Assembly (NCBI GenBank): GCA_021792855.1
Contig: JAJYTW010000022.1
Coordinates: 1 to 35,230, forward strand
From: Actinomycetes bacterium
Lineage (GTDB): Bacteria > Actinomycetota > Actinomycetes > Streptosporangiales > Streptosporangiaceae
DNA length: 35,230 bases
Direction: 5' to 3'
Under the pieces are notes generated by a model. It was not told where the DNA came from and ran no database searches. It saw only the letters and a list, made by a program, of their open reading frames with translations. The translations under genes were made by a program, and so were the position numbers. This document shows, piece after piece, positions 13,887 through 25,096 of this stretch (position 1 is the first letter of the stretch; each line of letters begins with the position of its first letter).

Positions 13887-14337
13887 CGGTTCCTCTCCTT
13901 CTGGTCGCGGGTAGCGGGGGGGGGCCCGCGGTTGGCGCGTTCATCGGTTGGCGGGGGACTCCTGGTTGGCGGGTCGAACTCCTGGTTGGCGGGAGCCGCC
14001 GCGGACGCCGCGCGCCTGCGTGGGTAGCAGTAGGGCGGATACCGGTGGCAGCCGTGGATAGCGGGAACCATCGCGGGTAGTGCCGGGATTGCGTGCCGGG
14101 TGAATCCGGTCCGCCCGGATTGAGACTGCGGGCGGGTCCGCGGATGCGGGCTGCCGGGCCGGTTGCGACCCGGGCAGGAAACACAAAAGGCACACCCGGC
14201 CGCGGTAACTAACCGCGACAAATGCCGACGGCTAACCGCGACAAATGGGGTGTGCCTGCGTCGTAAGCACTAACTCGACGTTACCTTCCAGGCCCGGGTT
14301 TGTCCAGCCACGGCCGGGCGGTACCCGGACGCCGACT
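13887..14337. other. 451-bp gene-free region upstream of the glycosyltransferase
   Basis: I find no supported gene here; the open frames present are Pro/Arg-rich shadows. It holds a run of nine G (13916-13924, C on the coding strand), two copies of ACTCCTGGTTGGCGGG at 13958 and 13978, and the direct/inverted repeat element at 14189-14256. It probably contains the glycosyltransferase promoter and a long leader. Confidence 0.6.
14189..14256. repeat. 68-bp element: 9-bp inverted repeat enclosing two 16-bp direct repeats
   Basis: GGCACACCC (14189-14197) and GGGTGTGCC (14248-14256) flank two exact copies of CTAACCGCGACAAATG (14209-14224 and 14232-14247), 23 bp apart. The first direct repeat also forms CGCGGT-N5-ACCGCG with the bases before it. 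It could be a pair of operators or a small mobile-element remnant. Confidence 0.7.
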
Positions 14338-15396
14338 TCAGCGCGACCTACCTGACCAGTACCCGGCGACCGGACTGATCCCCGGCGCCAGGTCCGCGGC
14401 AATCCCGGCATCGCGCCGCATGTGCAGGCGGAACGTGGTGCCCCGCGGACCGGACCGCACCTCGGCCAGGTCGCAGTACTGGTTGACCAGCCAGAGTCCC
14501 TGCCCGCCCGGCTGGGCCGGGTCGGGCAGCAGGTGGCCGGCCAGCGGATCGGTGATCTGGCCGTCGTCGTCGATCTGGCAGATCAGTTCGCCCGGGGTGA
14601 GCCACAGCCGGATGGTTCCGCCTCCCGCGGTGTGCGTGAGCGTGTTGGCCATCAGTTCGCCGACCGCGAGCACTAGGTCGCTGACCCGGGCCGGGGACAG
14701 GCCGGCGGCCGCGGCCCGGCGCGCGACCTGGTCGCGGGCGGCCCGCAAATCGGTGCCGTAGCCGAGCAGATAGCTGCCCGGCGGCGGCGGCTCCAGCGGC
14801 CGGTCGCACTCGGGCGGCGTCACGGCCGGACCCTGGTACGCCATGCTCGGCACCACCCGGCGTCCGGTGGCGAGCACCGGGTGGGTCCGCCCGGCTGCGG
14901 TCAGCGCCTGCCCGGGTAGCGCGCCGGCGTCGTAGGCGCACAGCAGAGCCAGGCCCGAGCCGGCCAGCGCGCGGTTGGCCAGCGCCTCGTGCCTGAGCAC
15001 CTCGCGGATCTCGGCGTCGGTGCGGCCGGCCCAGATCGGCTCGGTAACGAACCGGACCGGCCGGGTCCGCTGGGCGGCGAGCGACTGCAGCGCCGGGATG
15101 ATCCTGGCCGGATTCCGGCCGAGGTCGGCCGGATCGGCGAACAGCACCGACCGCGGGTGGCTGCCGAGCAGATCGCGCAGCGCCGCGGCGCGGCCGGCCG
15201 GCAGCGCGATCAGCACGTCCTGCCCGGACGTGATGCCGTCCAGCACGAAGTCGGCGAGGCCGGCTAGCAGGTCGGGGCCGTAGGCGAGCAGGGCCAGGTG
15301 CCGCAGCGCACCCGCGGCCGGCGCGGCGGCGCTGCCTCCTCGTGCGTCTCCCGCCTGGCGGCCGTGCGCTGCGCGGGGACGTCCCTCCGATCGCAC
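14338..15396 (-). CDS. MEDS-domain anti-sigma-factor-type kinase (RsbW-like HATPase)
   Basis: 352 aa. Residues about 30-195 are a MEDS (MEthanogen/methylotroph, DcmR Sensory) domain: LRHLALLAYGPDLLAGLADF, RSVLFADPADLGRNPARII, VRFVTEPIWAGRT and LALLCAYDAGALP. The C-terminal part (about 235-340) is an RsbW-type HATPase: LVLAVGELMANTLTHTAGGG (N box), ICQIDDDGQITDPLAG (G1) and PGGQGLWLVNQYCDLAEV (G2). Such proteins phosphorylate STAS partners and may hold sigma factors. I take the GTG at 15396; a longer frame reaches 15564 but has low-complexity sequence only. It is divergent from the STAS gene at 15672, its likely substrate. Confidence 0.85.
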   Translation of the reverse strand: MRSEGRPRAAHGRQAGDARGGSAAAPAAGALRHLALLAYGPDLLAGLADFVLDGITSGQDVLIALPAGRAAALRDLLGSHPRSVLFADPADLGRNPARIIPALQSLAAQRTRPVRFVTEPIWAGRTDAEIREVLRHEALANRALAGSGLALLCAYDAGALPGQALTAAGRTHPVLATGRRVVPSMAYQGPAVTPPECDRPLEPPPPGSYLLGYGTDLRAARDQVARRAAAAGLSPARVSDLVLAVGELMANTLTHTAGGGTIRLWLTPGELICQIDDDGQITDPLAGHLLPDPAQPGGQGLWLVNQYCDLAEVRSGPRGTTFRLHMRRDAGIAADLAPGISPVAGYWSGRSR

Positions 15397-15671
15397 CGGC
15401 CAACGCTGCCCAGCCTGCGCCCGGTTATGCGCGCCGGGCCCCGGCCGGGGCGGGGTGGTTGCTGGTAGCTGGCTCGCGTCGTCCCGCCGGGGCGCTCCCG
15501 CCGGGTGTCGCCGCGGCCTGGATCGGCTGGCATCTCGCGCTGCGCCGCCAGCCGCGCATAGCATTGTCGCGAGGGCCGGTCACGCCAGCCTGGGCGGCGG
15601 ACCGGGACCGCTCGCCGGGCTTCGCCGGCCGGCCTGCCCGGAGTCGGCCGGGACCGCGGAAGGGAAGCGGC

Positions 15672-16034
15672 TTGCAGCAGCTCGCGGTGTCCGCAGCGGA
15701 CCGGGATGGCGTCTGCGTCGTGACCGTGGCCGGCGAACTCGACGTGCTGACCAGCCGCGACCTGGACGCGGAGCTGACCAGGGCCCGCCGCGCGTACGAC
15801 CGGGTTGTCCTCGACCTGTCGGGTGTGGGCTTCATGGACACCAGTTCGCTTGCCGTGATCGTCGGCCACTGGCGCAACCTGGAGGCGGCCGGCGGGTGGC
15901 TGGCGCTGGCGGGCGCGCGCTATCAGTACCTCAAGTCGCTGTGGATCACCGGCCTGGCCGACCGCATTCCGCTGTTCGAGTCCGCGGAGCATGCCGTCGC
16001 CGCGGCTCCGGCGGCCCGCGATCGGGACACCTGA
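15672..16034 (+). CDS. STAS-domain anti-anti-sigma factor
   Basis: 120 aa, the whole length of a SpoIIAA/RsbV-type STAS domain: DGVCVVTVAGELDVLTSRDL, VVLDLSGVGFMDTSSLAVIV and then the C-terminal helices. The DTSS segment holds the Ser normally phosphorylated by an RsbW-type kinase; the usual following Gly is Ser-Leu here. In partner switching the unphosphorylated form binds the anti-sigma kinase and frees the sigma factor. The frame is open much further upstream, but I choose the TTG at 15672: GGAAGGGAAG precedes it at good spacing, and the domain begins there. A GTG at 15684 is the alternative. It is next to the MEDS kinase and faces a PP2C phosphatase, as expected of a regulatory set. Confidence 0.85.
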   Translation: MQQLAVSAADRDGVCVVTVAGELDVLTSRDLDAELTRARRAYDRVVLDLSGVGFMDTSSLAVIVGHWRNLEAAGGWLALAGARYQYLKSLWITGLADRIPLFESAEHAVAAAPAARDRDT

Positions 16035-16054
16035 GCCCGGGCGGCGATTCACCC

Positions 16055-16100
16055 CGCCCACGGCGGCCCGCCCACGGCGGCCCGGCGGCCGCGGGTGGGC
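16055..16100. repeat. 14-bp direct repeat and weak hairpin between convergent genes
   Basis: CGCCCACGGCGGCC is repeated at 16055-16068 and 16069-16082. GCCCAC (16070-16075) can pair with GTGGGC (16095-16100). It may act as a terminator for both the STAS and the phosphatase gene. Confidence 0.45.
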
Positions 16101-16120
16101 AGGCAGGCCAGGCGCCCCGG

Positions 16121-18499
16121 TCAGCGCAGCGTTACGGCGAGCAGGCAGGCGTCGTCGCCGGTGTCCGAGGTCGCCCCGGCCATCACCAGGTCGGTGTACT
16201 CGTCCAGGTCCCGCACCGGCCGGCTGGCGTTGTCGAGCAGGGTCCGGAGCGAGTCGTCGATGGACTGATCCCGGCGCTCGATCAGACCGTCGGTGAATAG
16301 CAGCAGCGTGTCGTCCAGGCGCAGGGTGGTGGTCGCCTGCTGGTACACGGCGTCGGCCGCGGCCCCGAGCAGCAGGCCGCTTGGCTGGCGCAGGGTCCGC
16401 GCCTGGCCGGCCCGGACGAGGACCGGCGGGATATGGCCGGCCCGGGCCCACCGCAGGGTGCGGGTCGCCGGATCGTAGATGCCGCAGATCGCGGTCCCGA
16501 GTATTCCGTCGGTGAGGTAGTACGCGGCGTTGTTCAGCCAGCCGAGCAGTTCCGCGGGCTCGGCCCCGGTGATCGCCAGGCCGCGCAGGCAGTTGCGGAG
16601 CGCGACCATCCCGGTGACGGCGTCGATGCCGTGGCCGGCCACGTCCCCGACCACGAGCATGACCTCCTTGCTGGGCAGCAGAACCGCGTCGTACCAGTCG
16701 CCGCTGACCAGATGCACCTGCCCGGCCGGCCGGTAGCGCGCGGCGACGTCCAGGCCGGCGGCGGCGACCAGGTGGGAAGACTGCGGCGTGATGGCCTCCT
16801 GGAGCCGGGTGGCCAGGCGATGCTCCTCCAGCGCGCGGTCCTGGGTGTCGGAAAGCTGCTCTCTGGTCGCGGCCAGTGCGACCTGCATGTGGTACTGGGA
16901 CGACACGTCCTGGTAGGCGCCCCGGACCGCGACCAGCGTGCCCGCCTGGTCGGTGACCGGCTCGGCGAACGCGCGGATCTGCCGGATGCTGCCGTCGTCC
17001 TCGCGGATGATCCGGAACACGGCGGCGGTCGCCGACGCCTCCCGCAGCAGCGTGGAGCGGAACGAATCCACCACCGCGGCGTCGTCAGCGGGTACGTGCG
17101 CGGCGATCTCGCCGAGCCGGATCGGCTTGCCTGGTTCGCGGCCGAACACCGCGAAGGTCGGCTCGGTCCAGTGCACCGCGCCGGTGATCAGGTTCTCCTC
17201 CCAGCTGCCGATCCGCCCCAGGCGCTGGGCATGCTGCAGGAGCGTGGTGAGCCGCTCGGTTTCGGCCGCGTGCCGCCAGGTCATGACCACTCCGTCGAAC
17301 AGCCGGGCGATCCGGACGGTGGCCGGGGCGCCTGTCATGGTTCCGACCGGCAGCGCGCCGAAATCCCCGGAAACCTGGCGCGGCTCCCCGCTGGCCAGCA
17401 CGTCCAGCGCCAGGTCATACAGACTGCCGGGGAGCGCCGCGGCCGGGAACGCCTCAAGCAGCGTCTGATCGGCCAGCGCCCCGGCCCGCCGTCCGGCCGG
17501 ATCGCGGAATCCCGGGCTGACGTTCGTGATCAGGAAGTCGGTCACCGCGCCGTCATCGCCGCGGAGCGCCCGGGCGAAGATCACCGAGTCGTGCAGGCCC
17601 TCAAGCAGTCCCAGGATCGGCTGGGCCGGGTCAGCGGCGGCCTGCTCGCCGCCCGCCGGCATCGCCCCGAGGGCCTGGCCGCACAGGTCGGCCAGCGCGG
17701 TGATCTGACGCTGCGTCGGCAGGTCGAATTCGGCCAGCGGCCCGGGCCAGCACACTTCCAGCGAGCCGAGCACGCTGCCGGCCGTCCGGATCGGGACAAC
17801 GGCTCGCGCGCCGCCGGTCCATCTGCCGATGAGCGGGACCCGGCCGGCGCCGGCCGCGCCGCGCGGCAGCCAGACCCCGTCCGGATGGCGGGCGGCGCGC
17901 TCGGCCAGCGACCCGATCCCGGGCGGGATCCGCCGCCAGCGACTGGCCTCCCTGGCGCCGAAACCTGCCTGCCCGGCCAGGTCGAGCGCGCCGTCGGGGG
18001 CGATCAGCCAGATCGCCACGGCAACCGCGCCCAGGCTGGTCAGGGCCTCCTCAAGGATGGCGGCGGCGATGCCGGGGGCGTCGGCGGCAAGCTCGATCGC
18101 GGCGGCAGCCAGCGGCGCGCGGTTCGGTGTCCCTTCGCCGCCGGCCGCGGCCGGTAGCGGCTCGGCGGCACCAGCGGCCCTGGCGTCGGCGTCGGCGGGC
18201 GCCTGCTCGGGGTCGCCGCCGTTGCCGGAACCCGGGCGGGCGGCCGGCGGCTGCCAGCCGCCATCGCCGACAATCTGCACCGCGAGGTCGATGACGTCGG
18301 CGCCGGCCTCGGCCGCGATCGTCGCTAGCTGGCTCCTGGCCTCGGCGGCCGAGCAGCCAAGCCGCTCCATCAGGATGCCCCTGGCCAGATCCGTGACCGT
18401 CCGTGCGGCGGCCTCCGCGCGCAGCCGCTCAAGCTCGCGCCGCTGACGCGCGACGAGCCTGGTGAGCTGCTCGGAATGGTCGCTGCTGAGAATCGCCAC
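16121..18499 (-). CDS. ANTAR-GAF-PAS-PP2C (SpoIIE/RsbU-type) signalling phosphatase
   Basis: 792 aa from the position used. Domains in order: an ANTAR-like helical segment (about 20-85; RTVTDLARGILMERLGCSAA), a GAF domain (about 140-290), a degenerate PAS-like stretch (about 295-420), a PAS_3 domain (about 430-540; RIGSWEENLITGAVHWTEPT), a short coiled coil and a SpoIIE PP2C domain (about 580-792). The PP2C metal ligands are seen in SGDWYDAVLL, VVGDVAGHGIDAV, LLFTDGLIERRD and DTGDDACLLAV. It should dephosphorylate a STAS-P protein, probably the neighbour at 15672. The start is uncertain: the GTG at 18499 is only 1-2 nt from its AGGAG, while an ATT codon 6 nt later has ideal spacing; an open frame continues to 18676. 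Confidence 0.85.
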   Translation of the reverse strand: MAILSSDHSEQLTRLVARQRRELERLRAEAAARTVTDLARGILMERLGCSAAEARSQLATIAAEAGADVIDLAVQIVGDGGWQPPAARPGSGNGGDPEQAPADADARAAGAAEPLPAAAGGEGTPNRAPLAAAAIELAADAPGIAAAILEEALTSLGAVAVAIWLIAPDGALDLAGQAGFGAREASRWRRIPPGIGSLAERAARHPDGVWLPRGAAGAGRVPLIGRWTGGARAVVPIRTAGSVLGSLEVCWPGPLAEFDLPTQRQITALADLCGQALGAMPAGGEQAAADPAQPILGLLEGLHDSVIFARALRGDDGAVTDFLITNVSPGFRDPAGRRAGALADQTLLEAFPAAALPGSLYDLALDVLASGEPRQVSGDFGALPVGTMTGAPATVRIARLFDGVVMTWRHAAETERLTTLLQHAQRLGRIGSWEENLITGAVHWTEPTFAVFGREPGKPIRLGEIAAHVPADDAAVVDSFRSTLLREASATAAVFRIIREDDGSIRQIRAFAEPVTDQAGTLVAVRGAYQDVSSQYHMQVALAATREQLSDTQDRALEEHRLATRLQEAITPQSSHLVAAAGLDVAARYRPAGQVHLVSGDWYDAVLLPSKEVMLVVGDVAGHGIDAVTGMVALRNCLRGLAITGAEPAELLGWLNNAAYYLTDGILGTAICGIYDPATRTLRWARAGHIPPVLVRAGQARTLRQPSGLLLGAAADAVYQQATTTLRLDDTLLLFTDGLIERRDQSIDDSLRTLLDNASRPVRDLDEYTDLVMAGATSDTGDDACLLAVTLR

Positions 18500-18656
18500 G
18501 CTCCTGCTCTGCGTTGCCCGCCGGTCGGTGGGCAGTCCGCCAGGATATCCGGCGGGTCGAATGCCCAAAAAATCCGGCACAGCGGGCGTTGCTTCTCGGA
18601 AAGTGGGTAGTCGGGCGGCCGGATGCAATCGGTCTTCGCCGACGAACCCCTTGCCA

Positions 18657-18687
18657 AGCGTAGTGTGCAAAGGCAAGCCGTCGTCAA
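18657..18687 (-). promoter_or_regulatory. Candidate promoter TTGACG-N19-TACGCT for the ANTAR-PP2C gene
   Basis: TTGACG (18682-18687) and TACGCT (18657-18662) are 19 nt apart, which is long for a housekeeping promoter. If used, the transcript has a leader of about 150 nt before 18499, which argues against the frame being translated from 18676. Confidence 0.25.
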
Positions 18688-18753
18688 TGTTCGAAGTCCC
18701 GGCGGCTGGCCCGGCACTGCTCCGGGTCGCCTCCGCGGGCGGGAGGAGTGCGC

Positions 18754-22290
<3,537 letters not shown>

Positions 22291-22410
22291 CCCCGCCGCC
22301 GCCGGCCGGGCGGCCCGGGATCGACTGCGGGCGGCCGGGACGGCCGCGTGGCACGATGGAGGCAAGGGCCCGCCGGCGCCGCGGCGGCGACCGCCGGGCT
22401 GGAGGAGTCC

Positions 22411-23127
22411 ATGACGCAGCTGGATCTGGCCGATCTGCTGGATGTCGCGGCGTCCTCGCGGGCCAGGTCGCTGCACCAGGTGGCGGCCATGGCCGCCCGC
22501 GTGGCGCCCGGCTGCGCGGCGGCGAGCGCGGTCTGGTGGCTGGCCGGCGAGCCGGTGCTGACCGCCTCGTCCCATCCGGACCTGGCCTGGCTGATTCAGG
22601 CCGAGATCACGGCGGGCCGGGGGCCGATGCTCGAAGCGCTGGCCGGTGCCGGGACGGTGAGCTGCCCGGACCTGCTGGCCGAGGACCGCTGGCCGGAATA
22701 CGCGGACGCGGCACTGGCAGCGGGCGCCAGGTGCACGCTGACGCTGTCCAGGCCGGCCGAGGACGGGCAGGTCTGCCTGACGCTGGCCGGTGCCCGGCCG
22801 GGCGCGCTGGATCCGGACCAGTGCGAGCGGGCCGAGACCCTGGCGGCGCTGGGCGCCGCGGTGCTCGGCGCGGTCGACCGCTACGACGACGCCCGGCGCA
22901 CGGTCAGTCAGCTCAGGGACGCCGCGGCGGCGCGATCGGTGGTCGATCAGGCCAAGGGCGTCCTGATGCGGGCGCTGGGCTGCGGCCCGGACGAGGCGCT
23001 GCGCAGGATCCGGCAGGTGTCCCAGGATCAGAACCTGCGGGCGACGGAGGTGGCACGGGACATCGTTATCGCGACCGCGGGCCGGCCGGCGGCGGGCGGC
23101 GCCCGGCCCCGGCCGGGCCGGCGGTAG
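22411..23127 (+). CDS. GAF-ANTAR domain protein, putative RNA-binding antiterminator
   Basis: 238 aa. The GAF-like domain (about 10-155) has ASAVWWLAGEPVLTASSHPD, GRGPMLEALAGAGTVSCPDL and RWPEYADAALAAGARCTLTL. The C-terminal ANTAR domain (about 165-225) is DAAAARSVVDQAKGVLMRAL, then GCGPDEALRRIRQVSQDQNL. ANTAR proteins bind paired stem-loops in nascent RNA and prevent termination. The ATG at 22411 has GGAGGAG 4 nt upstream. The gene at 23132 starts 4 nt after its stop, so the two are co-translated, linking an antiterminator to a PP2C phosphatase. The signal for GAF is unknown. No RNA target was identified. Confidence 0.87.
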   Translation: MTQLDLADLLDVAASSRARSLHQVAAMAARVAPGCAAASAVWWLAGEPVLTASSHPDLAWLIQAEITAGRGPMLEALAGAGTVSCPDLLAEDRWPEYADAALAAGARCTLTLSRPAEDGQVCLTLAGARPGALDPDQCERAETLAALGAAVLGAVDRYDDARRTVSQLRDAAAARSVVDQAKGVLMRALGCGPDEALRRIRQVSQDQNLRATEVARDIVIATAGRPAAGGARPRPGRR

Positions 23128-23131
23128 GCCG

Positions 23132-25072
23132 ATGGCACTCGGGGACCGTGGCCGGGCCGGCTCGCCGCCGGAGATGGATCTGCCGGCCGAGACCGCCGGG
23201 ATCGCCGCCAGGGCGGAGGCGATCCGGCAGGCGGCCGCGCTGCCCGGGGCCGAGCCGCGACTGCTGCTCGATGCCGCGCTTACCGAGGTTGAGGCCGCGC
23301 TGGCGGCGCTGCGGGCCGCCGCTGGACGGGACCGGCCTGGGTCCGGCCCGGGCCCGGACCCGCGTCCGGCCGCCCGGGCGCTGCGGGCCGTGTTCCAGCA
23401 GGCCCCGATTCCGCTGCTGGTGCTCGGCCGCGATGGTGTCATCCGGCGGGCGAACCTGGCCGCCGCCGAGCTGATCGGCGCCGGGCCCGGCTACCCGACT
23501 GGCAAGCACGTCACCGCCCTGATCGATCCGCCGGACCGGCCGGCGGTCCAGTCCGGCCTGGCCGCCGCCTGCCGCTCGGACGCGGGCTCGGACCTGTGCT
23601 GCGGTCTGCTTGCCGGGCACGGGATCGTCCGGGCCGACCTGGCGTTCCAGCTGATCCAGGTCCGCGGCGAGGACGATCAGATCCTGGCCGCGGTGACGGG
23701 GATCGCGGACCGGTCGCCGGCCGGCGGGACTGCCCGGTCGAGCGATGCGCGGGCCAGCGCTGCCCGGTCCGGCCCGGCGGGGGACGCCGGGGGCGGGATG
23801 GCAGTTCAGGCGCGGCGCCTGGACCTGATGCTCGCGGTCGGCCGGTTGCTCCTGGACAACCTGGAGTCCACCGCCGCCGTCCTGGTGCAGCGACTGGCCC
23901 GGTTGCTCGCCGACCACCTGGCGGCCTGGGTCCTGGTTGACCTGCCCGGCCCGGACGGGCTGCGGCGCGCCTGCGTGGCCGGCCCCGATAGCGAGGACTC
24001 GGTCGCGCTCGGGGAGCGTGCGATGGAGGTCGGCCCGGTGCCTGGCTCGGTGCCGGCCCAGGTGGCCGAGTCTGGCGACCCGGTGCTGCTGGCCGACGCC
24101 GAGGACGTCGGCCTGCTCGGCCTGACCGGCGACGAGACGCCGTTGCTGCTGGCTCTGCGCGGCACGTGCGTGCTGTCGGCGCCGGTGCCGGCGGATGACG
24201 GCGCGGGTCTCGGGGCGCTCACCCTGGTCCGGGCGGCCGGAGCGGGCCGGCTGGGCCTCACCGACCTGGCCGTTACCGAGGAGATCGCCCGGCAGCTTGG
24301 CCAGGCGCTGGTCCTGCAGCGAGCGGCGCGGCGCCGCCACGCGGTGGTCACCGAGCTTCAGGACAGCGTTCTGCCCCGCCAGCTGCCGGCGGTCCCCGGG
24401 GTCCAGTCCGCGGCCGCGCACCTGGCGCCGACCCGCGGGATCGCGGTGAGCGGCGACTTCTACGACGTTTATCCGATGCGGGACGGCTGGGGGCTGGCGA
24501 TCGGGGACGTCTGCGGCCGAGACCGCGGCACGGCCGCGGTGACCGCTGCCGCAAGGCACACGATCCGGGTGCTCGCGCACCGGTCCGCCGACCCGGCATC
24601 GGTGCTGCGGGGCGCCAACGACCTGCTGCTGGCACAGGCGTTCGACGCCACGTTCGTGACCGCCACGACCGCGCGGCTGACCTGGCGGGACGAGCGGCTG
24701 CGGGTGGTGCTGGCCAGCGCCGGCCATCCCGGGCCGGTCCTGGTCGGCTCGGACGGCCGGGTCCGGCCGGTGGTCGGCGGCGGCGTGCCGCTCGGCGTCT
24801 TCGCCCCGTCGGATCTGGAGATCGTCCGGCACCGGGTCGAGCTCGCGCCTGGCGACCTGCTGTTCTTCTGCACCGACGGAGTCACCGACGCGCGCGGCGC
24901 CGGCCCGGCTAGCTTCGGTGACCAGCTTGCGGACCGGCTCGCGGCCCTGGCCGGGCTGCCGCCCGGCGAACTGGTCGCCGGGCTCCGGCAGAGCCTGCTC
25001 GAGTTCTGCGGGGACGAACTGATCGACAGCGCGAGCATGCTGGTCATCCAGGCGGCCGAGCCGCCAGCCTGA
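23132..25072 (+). CDS. PAS-GAF-PP2C (SpoIIE/RsbU-type) phosphatase
   Basis: 646 aa. An N-terminal helical region (1-75) leads to a PAS domain (about 80-195; FQQAPIPLLVLGRDGVIRRA), a Gly/Ala-rich linker, a GAF domain (about 225-400) and a SpoIIE-type PP2C domain (about 410-646). Metal-site residues appear in AVSGDFYDVYPM, LAIGDVCGRDRGTAAV and FFCTDGVTDARG; in the last motif the usual DD pair is Asp-Ser (LIDSASMLVI). It should act on phosphorylated STAS proteins, releasing a sigma factor. It is coupled to the GAF-ANTAR gene just upstream and converges with the sigma gene, its likely end target. ATG is used; the spacing suggests translational coupling. Confidence 0.9.
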   Translation: MALGDRGRAGSPPEMDLPAETAGIAARAEAIRQAAALPGAEPRLLLDAALTEVEAALAALRAAAGRDRPGSGPGPDPRPAARALRAVFQQAPIPLLVLGRDGVIRRANLAAAELIGAGPGYPTGKHVTALIDPPDRPAVQSGLAAACRSDAGSDLCCGLLAGHGIVRADLAFQLIQVRGEDDQILAAVTGIADRSPAGGTARSSDARASAARSGPAGDAGGGMAVQARRLDLMLAVGRLLLDNLESTAAVLVQRLARLLADHLAAWVLVDLPGPDGLRRACVAGPDSEDSVALGERAMEVGPVPGSVPAQVAESGDPVLLADAEDVGLLGLTGDETPLLLALRGTCVLSAPVPADDGAGLGALTLVRAAGAGRLGLTDLAVTEEIARQLGQALVLQRAARRRHAVVTELQDSVLPRQLPAVPGVQSAAAHLAPTRGIAVSGDFYDVYPMRDGWGLAIGDVCGRDRGTAAVTAAARHTIRVLAHRSADPASVLRGANDLLLAQAFDATFVTATTARLTWRDERLRVVLASAGHPGPVLVGSDGRVRPVVGGGVPLGVFAPSDLEIVRHRVELAPGDLLFFCTDGVTDARGAGPASFGDQLADRLAALAGLPPGELVAGLRQSLLEFCGDELIDSASMLVIQAAEPPA

Positions 25073-25096
25073 AGCTGGCGCGCTGGAGTGGACGGC

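Noticed and set aside
13883-14221. Minus-strand frame of 112 codons ending in ATGA overlap with the glycosyltransferase start
   Set aside because: The overlap suggested coupling, but the product is Pro/Arg/Ala-rich with no ribosome site and runs through repeats.
15342-15671. N-terminal 110-codon extension of the STAS protein
   Set aside because: It is low-complexity, overlaps the MEDS kinase start and lacks a ribosome site; a good one precedes the TTG at 15672.
18604-18610. GGGTAG as a SigB-type -10 for the hybrid kinase gene
   Set aside because: Only a GTTG with 13-nt spacing precedes it; too weak to list.
18500-18676. 59-codon N-terminal extension of the ANTAR-PP2C phosphatase
   Set aside because: It starts at a TTG without a ribosome site, has no domain and would include a candidate promoter region.
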